Shown here piece after piece: positions 13,330 through 20,567 of a stretch of DNA of 34,577 nt. Made by a program: the position numbers and the translations under genes. The notes beneath the pieces were generated by a model that made no database searches, had not been told where the DNA came from, and was given only the letters and a program-made list of their open reading frames with translations. The stretch is from a virus. How positions within the stretch are numbered: position 1 is the first letter of the stretch; each line of letters starts with the position of its first letter. Location: IMG/VR virus record IMGVR_UViG_3300010370_000118, positions 1-34,577 of that record; one strand, given 5' to 3'.

Positions 13330-14482
13330 TTGCCCATCCAGTGTTGGCGCCTTCCACCATCCAGCGTGGCCCCCAGTTTTTGCGGCTATAGGCCAGGCCG
13401 CCGCCGCGATTGCCGGCGTAGGTGCCTTCTGCGACGAGCATCTCGCCCCATGGATCATTGACGATCACGGCAGTCGGTGTAGTGCCGATCACGATCAACC
13501 AGTGGCCGCCACCTGATGGCGCTGTAGCTGGCCCATGGTGCAGGAAGCCGCATGGCACGGGGATGCCACGCGCAATCTGTTGCTCGATGTCAGACCATCC
13601 GCAGTTCTGGCGGAACTTCGCCGTGATGCCGTAGGTGGCCAGCGCCTTGATCTGCGCTTGCGGGTCAGTGGAATCACCGAAGCGCTGCACTACCTTCAGA
13701 TATGCATCATCTGCATTGGCACCCTTCAGCGCATCAGGCCGCAGGAATGCCACAAGCATGGCGCAGCTGCTGCTGAAGCACATGCGATGCGCCTGCCCTG
13801 CTACCTTCGAATCGCGCTGGCTGTAGTACGGCACCTTGAGCGGCCCGATCGCGCCGGTCTGTTGCTGCAGTGGCCCGCAGAACAAGGCAACTTCGGCCGC
13901 GCGCCTGCGCTCAAGGCCAGCTAGCACGGCCTCGCCAGCGTGTACCCACTTCGGCAGTTCAGCGCGGACGACATCGCAGGCATCCTCGCCGGCCAGTAGG
14001 CGCTTCCTTAGCGTGCTGCCTTCTAATGCGCCGAGGCCCAGGTTGTAGGCAAAGCTGGTGATCGCCGCCACCTGCTCCGGCCGCCAGGTGCGCGCCATCG
14101 GTAGCAGCTTGAGCACGCCGGCGCCGTAGAGGTGCTCCACATCATTGGCCAGCATCTCATCGGCCATTGCCTGGCTGATGGTATCGCCAATCTTGACTGG
14201 TGCGTCGAGCAGCTTTGTGGATCCCCAGCCGATGGTTGGTACGCCAGCAGGGCAGAGATATGCCTCCAGTCGGCAGCCCTCGAACTCCTTGATGATCTTC
14301 AATGCTGGCGCTAGCCATGATGGTGCCAGTGGTGGCTTCACATCAGGCGCTGCGCGATACAGCTCAGCGAACTCGGCCAGCTGATCAGCGCTTAGATGCT
14401 CCTGCAGCCAGTTCCATGCCGCTAGTTGATGCGGCTGCGCCTTGTACCACTTCGCAGCATCCGCGAGTTGGATGATACCCAC
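13313..14482 (-). CDS. Two-domain endolysin: GH24 lysozyme plus C39-like cysteine peptidase
   Basis: This 389-residue lysis protein has a helical N-terminus (1-50), then a T4/P22-type lysozyme domain: catalytic Glu68 in EFEGCRLEAY, Cys77 where Asp is usual, and Thr83 in VPTIGWG. T4 lysozyme keeps activity with Cys at that Asp position, and CPAG at this place is common in phage lysozymes. From about 215 a C39-like papain-fold domain follows, with QAHRMCFSSSCAM (Cys235), GGHWLIVIG (His327) and VNDPWG (Asp343). The first part would cut glycan strands; the second may cut or bind peptide links. The start is a GTG two bases after the preceding small gene. There is no signal peptide, so a holin is expected. 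Confidence 0.9.
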   Translation of the reverse strand: MGIIQLADAAKWYKAQPHQLAAWNWLQEHLSADQLAEFAELYRAAPDVKPPLAPSWLAPALKIIKEFEGCRLEAYLCPAGVPTIGWGSTKLLDAPVKIGDTISQAMADEMLANDVEHLYGAGVLKLLPMARTWRPEQVAAITSFAYNLGLGALEGSTLRKRLLAGEDACDVVRAELPKWVHAGEAVLAGLERRRAAEVALFCGPLQQQTGAIGPLKVPYYSQRDSKVAGQAHRMCFSSSCAMLVAFLRPDALKGANADDAYLKVVQRFGDSTDPQAQIKALATYGITAKFRQNCGWSDIEQQIARGIPVPCGFLHHGPATAPSGGGHWLIVIGTTPTAVIVNDPWGEMLVAEGTYAGNRGGGLAYSRKNWGPRWMVEGANTGWAIIANP

Positions 14483-14484
14483 GA

Positions 14485-14646
14485 TCAGCGGCGGCGCTTT
14501 TTGTTGTTCTGGCTATTAGCGATGCCTTGCAATGCGCCGATGACCAGCTGCACCCATCCGTTGGCTTTAACCTCCGGCAGATAGCTCAGCAGTTCACTGC
14601 CAGCTAGCAATGCAACCGCGATTGCTGCGATCTCTTCAGCCGTCAT
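14485..14646 (-). CDS. Small membrane protein, possible holin, 53 residues
   Basis: MTAEEIAAIAVALLAGSELL begins a 53-residue protein with a hydrophobic N-terminal helix (about 6-23), a second amphipathic helix (WVQLVIGALQGIA) and a very basic tail (NNKKRRR). Its place directly before the endolysin, two bases apart, and the basic tail after a membrane helix fit a small holin or lysis accessory protein. This is inference from position and shape only. Confidence 0.62.
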   Translation of the reverse strand: MTAEEIAAIAVALLAGSELLSYLPEVKANGWVQLVIGALQGIANSQNNKKRRR

Positions 14647-14670
14647 CAGCCTGATGCGTGTGTCCCTAGG

Positions 14671-14955
14671 CTAACCACGCGGCGCATGAGTAGCTGCTGG
14701 CGGCTGCTCCAGGTGGATGCGTGGATTCATCGCATCAATCACAAATGGCATTACTACAGACAGAATCGCCACTGCACCCATTGCCACTGCTACTTTGGTC
14801 TCAATTTCACGCATCCGCGTGAAGAGGTTGTTCATATCATTGCGCCGCTCTGCCATCTGCACCAGGACAGATTCAATCTTGCCCTCCATGGTGCCGAGTT
14901 TATGATAGATGTCGCCATGCGACACGTGATCTGGGTCCATGCGCGGCTCTGTCAC
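14671..14955 (-). CDS. Coiled-coil membrane protein, XhlA/holin-like, 94 residues
   Basis: The pattern is HGDIYHKLGTMEGKIESVLV, then a heptad region to about residue 54, one transmembrane helix (VAVAMGAVAILSVVMPFVI, about 55-73) and a proline-rich tail. Proteins with a short coiled coil and a C-terminal membrane helix next to endolysin genes include XhlA-type lysis proteins. The GTG at 14955 gives 94 residues; an ATG at 14940 (MDPDHVSHGD) is equally possible. Confidence 0.68.
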   Translation of the reverse strand: MTEPRMDPDHVSHGDIYHKLGTMEGKIESVLVQMAERRNDMNNLFTRMREIETKVAVAMGAVAILSVVMPFVIDAMNPRIHLEQPPAATHAPRG

Positions 14956-14964
14956 TCAACTAGG

Positions 14965-15336
14965 CTAACGATCGCTCAGCAGTGAAATGGTGACGTCGAT
15001 GTAGCCGCCAGTGCGATGCGTTTCCTCTGGCTGGCTGGCATAACGCCAGTACGTGGTAGCCGGCACCAAGTCCTCAAAGCTGGTATGGCCGGCCCATGCT
15101 TCGGCGCTAAGCGGGAAGCTGGTGTAGCTACCATCCTGCTCGCGGTAGTGGTCACGCAGTAGTTTGGCCTGCGCTGCGGTCAATGCGACGAAACCAAGCT
15201 GCAACGTGTGGCCATAGGCTGTGCCGCCGTGCTTAAAACGCACTGGGCCGCCAGCAAATAGGGCAACGGTGCTGATGGGATATTCCCCGAAGCTATGGCT
15301 ACGAGTGACTGGTCGCAGCGCAGGGAATGTCGCCAT
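14965..15336 (-). CDS. Minor tail protein, gpM-like paralogue, 123 residues
   Basis: MATFPALRPVTRSHSFGEYP and the later TLQLGFVALTAAQAKLLRDH, DGSYTSFPL, YWRYASQPEE and DVTISLLS parallel the first 120 residues of the 218-residue protein at 16931-17587. The pattern recalls lambda gpM-type minor tail proteins. The two genes are probably duplicates; this copy lacks the C-terminal extension. It starts in the stop of the preceding gene as TGATG. Confidence 0.78.
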   Translation of the reverse strand: MATFPALRPVTRSHSFGEYPISTVALFAGGPVRFKHGGTAYGHTLQLGFVALTAAQAKLLRDHYREQDGSYTSFPLSAEAWAGHTSFEDLVPATTYWRYASQPEETHRTGGYIDVTISLLSDR

Positions 15337-15752
15337 CAGTTCTGCAGCGTGATGACACTCGTGCTAACGGTGAATGTACCAGCTGCAGATGCAACATCCG
15401 TGCCAAAATCATTGAAGGCCACCAGCTCATCGGCGCTGCTGGCACCACCGCGGGATTTGTAGATCACGGCGCCCCTGGCGGTGATGGTGCTTGATGCCCA
15501 GCTGACAGCAGCAAAGCTAAGGGTTACCTTGTCATTGGCGGTGTCTTTGGTCACGGTGCAAGCGGAGGTGACGCCACCAGCGGTGTAGCCAGTGCCGCTA
15601 ACTTCGTTGGTTACATCATCGCGCTTGTCGTGCGTGTCCTTATTTGCGGTGTAGCTGCTGGTGACGAGCATCACCTTGAAGGTATCAGTATCGAAGTCGA
15701 TGGCGCCTTTGGCCATGTCGTCGATGCAGGAGTTGTAGATGAAACTGGCCAT
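15336..15752 (-). CDS. Putative virion structural protein, 138 residues
   Basis: MASFIYNSCIDDMAKGAIDF opens a protein predicted to be mainly beta strand (FKVMLVTSSYT; KVTLSFAAVSW; TARGAVIYKSR). From memory, similar proteins occur in tail or fibre modules of many phages and prophages without known role. It lies between the LamG-like protein and the second gpM-like protein, so tail tip or fibre association is likely. Confidence 0.72.
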   Translation of the reverse strand: MASFIYNSCIDDMAKGAIDFDTDTFKVMLVTSSYTANKDTHDKRDDVTNEVSGTGYTAGGVTSACTVTKDTANDKVTLSFAAVSWASSTITARGAVIYKSRGGASSADELVAFNDFGTDVASAAGTFTVSTSVITLQN

Positions 15753-15755
15753 GGG

Positions 15756-16529
15756 TCAAGCGTCAGGGAACGCGGCATTGGGTGGCGTGAAGTTGGCGGT
15801 GTACCTGGCCACGCCTTTGGTGATGCGGAGGTCGTCGATGTAGCCTACCAAGTTTCTTGGTGTATAGACATTATTCCGGGCGACTACCATTGAGGCCGCG
15901 CCGTTGAAACTAGCGGACGATGTTCCTGTGCCTAAACTTGTTCCATCGCCCCAGAGCGTGACTGTACTGCCGGATCGCGTCAATGCTATATGATGCCAAG
16001 TATCATCAGACCAATCACCCGAAGAAGATGACACCACTAAACTTCCATTAAGATAGACTGCTAACTGCCCTCCAGTCGAAGAATTATTGTTAATCACAAA
16101 AGTGAATCCGGAAGAGACCGTCTCGTTTCCGACTAACTGCGCATATTGCACGCTGCTATTAGTCTTGAGCCACATCTCAATTGTAAAATTACCAGTACCA
16201 AGCGCCGGATCTGTGAATGTCAACGAGTCGGAAGTGCCATTAAAGTAACCACTCGCCCCACCAAACTTGCTTTGCGCGGTGCTGATCTGCGCGTTGCCGT
16301 TGGCCGTGACGGTGAGAGCGTTGAGGCTGCTGTCAGTGAACGTCGTGCTGCCGTTGCTGCCGTCCATGTGGAGTAGCAGCGAAACACTGGAAAAAAACGG
16401 ATCATCTGTAGATGGCCAGATTGCCTCGCGCCGTGCCGCGCTCTGCTCATTCGGAAACCACAACCCAGAAGCTGCCTCAAGCGTTGGCACCCTGCGCTTC
16501 CCCAGCAGCCCCCCATTAAACCCCAGCAT
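15756..16529 (-). CDS. LamG / concanavalin-like lectin domain protein, 257 residues
   Basis: After about 45 residues the protein shows a laminin-G-type fold: LLLHMDGSNGSTTFTDSS, FGGASGYFNGTSDSLTF, TGNFTIEMWLK, WHHIALTRSGSTVTLWGDG and GYIDDLRITKGVARYT at the end. In phages such domains usually sit on fibres and bind surface sugars, so this is a candidate host-recognition protein. ATG at 16529 overlaps the preceding stop as TGATG; a GTG just upstream is also open. The middle (about 15.96-16.15 kb) is clearly AT-richer than its surroundings, which suggests recent acquisition. Confidence 0.85.
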   Translation of the reverse strand: MLGFNGGLLGKRRVPTLEAASGLWFPNEQSAARREAIWPSTDDPFFSSVSLLLHMDGSNGSTTFTDSSLNALTVTANGNAQISTAQSKFGGASGYFNGTSDSLTFTDPALGTGNFTIEMWLKTNSSVQYAQLVGNETVSSGFTFVINNNSSTGGQLAVYLNGSLVVSSSSGDWSDDTWHHIALTRSGSTVTLWGDGTSLGTGTSSASFNGAASMVVARNNVYTPRNLVGYIDDLRITKGVARYTANFTPPNAAFPDA

Positions 16530-16897
16530 CACGAAATATCCTCGTAGCTGATGACCAGCTCCAGGTCGCTAGCAGCGCTGGCCACGGCGCGGAGGCTGTC
16601 GCCTTCCTCTAGGTAGATGTATGCCTCACGGGTCACCAGCACCTGCGTCGCATCAGCCGGCACCGTGATGGTCTTGGCGAGGTAGAAGTCAGTAGTGCCG
16701 TTGTAGTAGGTCAGGCTGATGTCAGCGTTGTTGGTGCCGTCCACGTTGGCGCAGTAGACGCTGTTGATCTTGAAGACCTTGCCGCTGGCGGCGCTGTTGG
16801 TCAGCGCTGCAGCCAGACTAGTGGTCACGGCGTAACCGTCGGTCTTACCGGTTACAGTCGTGACCGAAGTGCCACTTTTAATGTTTGGCGCTGCCAT
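16529..16897 (-). CDS. Putative virion protein, 122 residues
   Basis: MAAPNIKSGTSVTTVTGKTD begins a beta-rich protein containing VYCANVDGTNNADISLTYYN and AYIYLEEGDSLRAVAS. This NVDGTN....Y and YLEEGD.L pattern recurs in marine and cyanophage virion proteins from memory, with unknown role. It lies between a gpM-like protein and the LamG protein. Confidence 0.72.
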   Translation of the reverse strand: MAAPNIKSGTSVTTVTGKTDGYAVTTSLAAALTNSAASGKVFKINSVYCANVDGTNNADISLTYYNGTTDFYLAKTITVPADATQVLVTREAYIYLEEGDSLRAVASAASDLELVISYEDIS

Positions 16898-16930
16898 GGT
16901 TCCGCCTGACTTGCCGTCAGTCTAGCCTCT

Positions 16931-17587
16931 TTAGAACAGGAGAATATCTGTTGCCTGCCAGCCCCAATCCAGCCAGAACGGTTGCGCGCCTGATGTTGCA
17001 TTGCCGTCTCCAGCGCCCGGGGTGAACGTGACTGTGACCGTGTAATCCTCGCGGGTGGTCTGTACGTCTGGGCCATTTGTCCAGTAGCCACCGCCGAGTT
17101 CGGCCGTTACAGTCAGATTGATGCCTGTAGCCACTGGGCTGAATGGCGACCCGAATGCTTGGCCTGTGACAATCGACGTCAACACGCCATAAAGCACGCC
17201 CGTGGTAGTAGCGCCTTCGCCCGTCACTGACTCCAGTGCCAGCGATACCGTGTGGCGATTGTTGACTAAATCCTCAACCGTAGGAGACTCGATATAACGC
17301 CAGCGATAACCGCTCAGTTGAAAGTCGTTTGCCGTAACACCAGACCAAATAGCAGAAGGCAGCGCGAATGATTCGTAGCTGCCGAGCTGGCCATTGTAAT
17401 GACTTAGCACTGACAGCATGTCAGCTTCTGTCAGCGCCACGAAGGTCAGGCGCAGCTGGCTGCTGAGCATGACCGTGCTATGCCGCACTCGGGTTTGCTT
17501 GCCGCTTAAAACGCTAAACGATGTATTGGGATAGTCGCCAGGCGTAAAGGTACGGCCGCTTGGCACCAGGGCAGGGAAGTTAGCCAT
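16931..17587 (-). CDS. Minor tail protein, gpM-like, 218 residues
   Basis: Residues 1-120 (FPALVPSGRTFTPGDYP, LRLTFVALTEADMLSVLSHY, GSYESFALP, YRWRYIESP) parallel the shorter protein at 14965-15336. About 90 more residues follow (from GEGATTTGV), probably an extra beta domain. Lambda gpM-type proteins belong to the tail tip. Here it lies downstream of the gpJ-like tip gene rather than between tape measure and tip. Confidence 0.76.
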   Translation of the reverse strand: MANFPALVPSGRTFTPGDYPNTSFSVLSGKQTRVRHSTVMLSSQLRLTFVALTEADMLSVLSHYNGQLGSYESFALPSAIWSGVTANDFQLSGYRWRYIESPTVEDLVNNRHTVSLALESVTGEGATTTGVLYGVLTSIVTGQAFGSPFSPVATGINLTVTAELGGGYWTNGPDVQTTREDYTVTVTFTPGAGDGNATSGAQPFWLDWGWQATDILLF

Positions 17588-17590
17588 GAT

Positions 17591-17725
17591 CTACCACTTG
17601 CCGAGCGGGCACTTTGCCATCGGGATGCGCGCCTTGAGTTGCATCAAACAACCGCATACCTTGCACTGCCACCCCGGCAACCGCAGATGGTCACATGCTT
17701 TGCAAATGGCGAGACGGTCTTCCAT
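17591..17725 (-). CDS. Four-cysteine zinc-ribbon-like small protein, 44 residues
   Basis: Reading from the ATG at 17725, which overlaps the tip-protein stop as TGATG, gives a 44-residue protein with CKAC near the start, CKVCGC in the middle and CPLGKW at the end. The two CxxC pairs suggest a zinc knuckle. Small proteins with this C..C...C..CGC...CP.GKW layout occur in tail regions of cyanophages from memory and may be virion or assembly factors. It ends three bases before the gpM-like start. Confidence 0.75.
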   Translation of the reverse strand: MEDRLAICKACDHLRLPGWQCKVCGCLMQLKARIPMAKCPLGKW

Positions 17726-20106
17726 CAGATCGCTGTGTAGTCCAAGACTACTGTGCCATTGACCCTAACTGTCTCCAGCGTAAGCCGGGGGATAGTAGTC
17801 CATGGTTGATTCGCCAATGGCAGTGATCCATCTGCCACGCAATAGTTTGGTGTTGTGAGGTTTGGCGGACATCCGCGCGGCGGGGCAATTTCTGAATGCG
17901 CTACAACAACACCGCTGGAATTGACGATGTAGAACGTAAACGATGCACAAGTGCCACCGCCTGCTTGATACCATGGCGGCACGCCATAGCTGATCGGCAC
18001 TTCGTCGCCTGCAGAGAAACCCAGTGGGTAGTAGCAGGTCTCGTGGTATCTGCTTTGGAATGTGACCACCGCTCCAGGGGCGCCCGATCCAGGTACGCCA
18101 CCTGTACCCATTGTCGCAAGGCTGCTCTGGCGAGTACCATCCAGGCATTCCATCACGTTATACACCTGAGTGCCTGGCGGGCCAACCATTATGAAGCTAC
18201 CAGGATCACCTCCAATGCCTGTCAGCTGCAACTGGGGCGTATTCGGCTGCCCCAGTAATGCGCTGTTCAGATAAACTACTTCGTTATTTGCAACGTCAAT
18301 TGTCGCCACAAGTTCGTTGTTGATATACCAAGAGGATGTCTTGATGCTGCCGCCTGGGCATGCTGCCGCAGGGCGAATCTTGCTGCCGAGACCTATTGGA
18401 TCGTTGCCTGTGCTGCTGGTGCCGTTGTAAGACTCAAACGGTTGCGGCACCATTGGATCAAGCGGATTTGCTGTTGATGCGCCCGGTCTCGCTTCGCCGC
18501 CGCCGTACAAACCATTGCCACCACCGACATAGGCACCGGTTGCTCCGCCGCTGCCGCCCGCACCAGATCCTCCGCCATCAACAGCAGGCCCAATCCCAGG
18601 GATCAGCGTTGTTTCATCGTATGGTTCTTCCCCAGCGGTGAATGTTTCGGCCGGGATGGTCGTATCACTTGAACTGTTAATATCACAACTCACCCCTGTC
18701 TTGTTGCTAGTTAGCAATACGCCGGTGCCCACTGCAGCCGCTACATCAACAGCAACCATGCTGCGGCCTTGGCTATCAACTGGGCAGTGCGTCAGATCAA
18801 AAGTCAGATCACCCTGCAAAGTCTTAGTGACTCGCGTGACCTCATACAAGAAATCATGATCGACTTCTGATGCGCCATTCGACTGGCGAGACAGCGTGAC
18901 GCGTACAATATCGCCAGCGGATATGATGGCATTCATTGCGTCCGGCCGGCAGCCAATCCGCAGCGTATGTGAGATATATCGCCGCCGCGCAAGAATATAT
19001 GCGCCAGCTTTTACTGCATGATTCTCAACAGTGCAAAATGCACTCATGTCATGCTGCTCAAATGGGCCGGCCTCGGCAGTGCCGACGTACCGCACATCAG
19101 CAGTGCGGATGATGCCAAAATCATCAGTCAGCTGCTGACGCCAGATCATCTGGGCACAAAATGGCTTGCGATCAGCTAGCGGGACAAAGCTGATCTCAAA
19201 TGTATCTGGGATAATGTGCTCTTCTGTAAAAGTAAACTTCCAGGTGAGCGCCGTAGTCTTGATCGTGTAATCATTGTTGATTGGCAGCAATGGGCGCAGG
19301 CCGCGCTTGCCATTCACGCGTGTTTCTGTGACCAAGAAATATGGCGAGAGTTGCGCCATCAAGTCTGGCAGATTGGTGCTCTCGCTGATGTTGATGTCGC
19401 AGTTGAAGTTGTTTGTGGCTAGAAAGTTAGCGGCTGTTGTGAGTGTTGTTGTATCAATCAAGCTGGCTGGCATCTTGGCGCTGGTTATCATGCACCACTG
19501 CACTAGATCAGCAAAGTTATTGCTGCTGCCGGTGGTTCCTTCAATCAGCCGTGGCACTTGCATTCCATTGCGGATGAAGCAATGCACCTGCCGATTCCAG
19601 TAGTCAAAGCCATCTGGAATCGTGACGTTGAAACTCAGTGTGCTCATGCCTGAATACAGGCCGATGCTTCCGCAGTAGTAGCTGGCTTCCGGCAGGTCAA
19701 AGCCGGTTTGCTGCACCAAGAAATTGCCGGGTGTCCATGTGCCGGCCCGGCGCCCATAGGTCTGCGTATAAGTGCCAATGCGGCAGCTGCGCTGAAACAC
19801 ATCGCGCACCTGAATACTGCCAAGCTGCCCTTCGGATAGGACTAGGTGGTAATAAGCGGTGACATTATTGCTGGCATCATTCTCGAATCGTGCCTCAGTG
19901 GCGCCAGGACTGATCAGGATGCCGCCTGTGCCGGCTCCTTCATTGCGTTTGCAAAATACAATCGGCACTGGCTCGCCAATGACCGCAGCGCGTTGCGGGC
20001 TGTCAAGTTGGTTGCTGCCTTCCGCTGCTGCCTCTGCTGCTGGTGCATTGACCTGCCCAGCTTCGATCGCCATCAGCACCAGTGAATCAGCGATCTCGAT
20101 GCTCAT
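17725..20106 (-). CDS. Central tail tip protein, gpJ-like
   Basis: This large protein (793 residues from MSIEIADSL) follows the tape measure and one minor tail gene, the position of lambda gpJ. The first 450 residues look like the tail hub: VIGEPVPIVFCKRN, YHLVLSEGQLGSIQVRDVF, LVQWCMITSAKMP, FNCDINISESTNLPDLMAQL and HTLRIGCRPDAMNAIISAGDIVR. A Gly-rich linker (about 501-545) leads to a C-terminal domain that may contact the host. ATG at 20106 forms ATGA with the preceding stop and has AAGGGG upstream; an ATG nine bases earlier is less likely. Confidence 0.82.
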   Translation of the reverse strand: MSIEIADSLVLMAIEAGQVNAPAAEAAAEGSNQLDSPQRAAVIGEPVPIVFCKRNEGAGTGGILISPGATEARFENDASNNVTAYYHLVLSEGQLGSIQVRDVFQRSCRIGTYTQTYGRRAGTWTPGNFLVQQTGFDLPEASYYCGSIGLYSGMSTLSFNVTIPDGFDYWNRQVHCFIRNGMQVPRLIEGTTGSSNNFADLVQWCMITSAKMPASLIDTTTLTTAANFLATNNFNCDINISESTNLPDLMAQLSPYFLVTETRVNGKRGLRPLLPINNDYTIKTTALTWKFTFTEEHIIPDTFEISFVPLADRKPFCAQMIWRQQLTDDFGIIRTADVRYVGTAEAGPFEQHDMSAFCTVENHAVKAGAYILARRRYISHTLRIGCRPDAMNAIISAGDIVRVTLSRQSNGASEVDHDFLYEVTRVTKTLQGDLTFDLTHCPVDSQGRSMVAVDVAAAVGTGVLLTSNKTGVSCDINSSSDTTIPAETFTAGEEPYDETTLIPGIGPAVDGGGSGAGGSGGATGAYVGGGNGLYGGGEARPGASTANPLDPMVPQPFESYNGTSSTGNDPIGLGSKIRPAAACPGGSIKTSSWYINNELVATIDVANNEVVYLNSALLGQPNTPQLQLTGIGGDPGSFIMVGPPGTQVYNVMECLDGTRQSSLATMGTGGVPGSGAPGAVVTFQSRYHETCYYPLGFSAGDEVPISYGVPPWYQAGGGTCASFTFYIVNSSGVVVAHSEIAPPRGCPPNLTTPNYCVADGSLPLANQPWTTIPRLTLETVRVNGTVVLDYTAI

Positions 20107-20567
20107 AACCTGCACCCCTTGCCGATCAGCCTAGTTGTTAGCGTGCGCGGCGGCACTTGCGCACCGACTGGCGCCAAACTAGACCCCAGTTCCAGAGTGA
20201 TCGTCGTGAAGCCGCCGCTGGCAGACACAATCTCCCCAGTGAATTGCGCGATCAGCTCTTGACCAGCCTGCGGTGTCGTATTGCCAAGAAGAGTGTTGAA
20301 TTGATAAAGCCGTAATTCAACCAGCCTGGCTTCACGCACTGCTGGCGCTATCTGGTCAAGGACTACGCTTGTGGCAGGTAGCGTTACTGCAATTCCGCTT
20401 TCGTCGCCAGTCTGGCCGCTGGTAATACCATCTGCCTCAAATGCTTGATATTGCCAAGCTGCTGATTCCCATGTAACTGTCGTATGCGCGTAATACGACT
20501 GCCATCGCGCGTAGGTAATACTGCCGCTGTCGTAGATGCGTAGGTATTGTGCTTGCGCCCGTCCCAT
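20103..20567 (-). CDS. Minor tail protein, 154 residues (DUF1833 / gpL-like)
   Basis: The second half, IAPAVREARLVELRLYQFN then ELIAQFTGEIVSASGGFTTITLELGSSLAP and TRLIGKGCRL, resembles phage minor tail proteins of the DUF1833 or gpL group that join the tape measure end to the tip. The C-terminal cysteine motif recalls gpL-type proteins. It starts in the tape-measure stop as TGATG and ends in ATGA with the tip gene. Confidence 0.7.
   Translation of the reverse strand: MGRAQAQYLRIYDSGSITYARWQSYYAHTTVTWESAAWQYQAFEADGITSGQTGDESGIAVTLPATSVVLDQIAPAVREARLVELRLYQFNTLLGNTTPQAGQELIAQFTGEIVSASGGFTTITLELGSSLAPVGAQVPPRTLTTRLIGKGCRL

Noticed and set aside
13322-13334. Perfect inverted repeat GGCAAT-G-ATTGCC as terminator
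   Set aside because: No T run follows on either strand and it lies inside coding sequence of two convergent genes.
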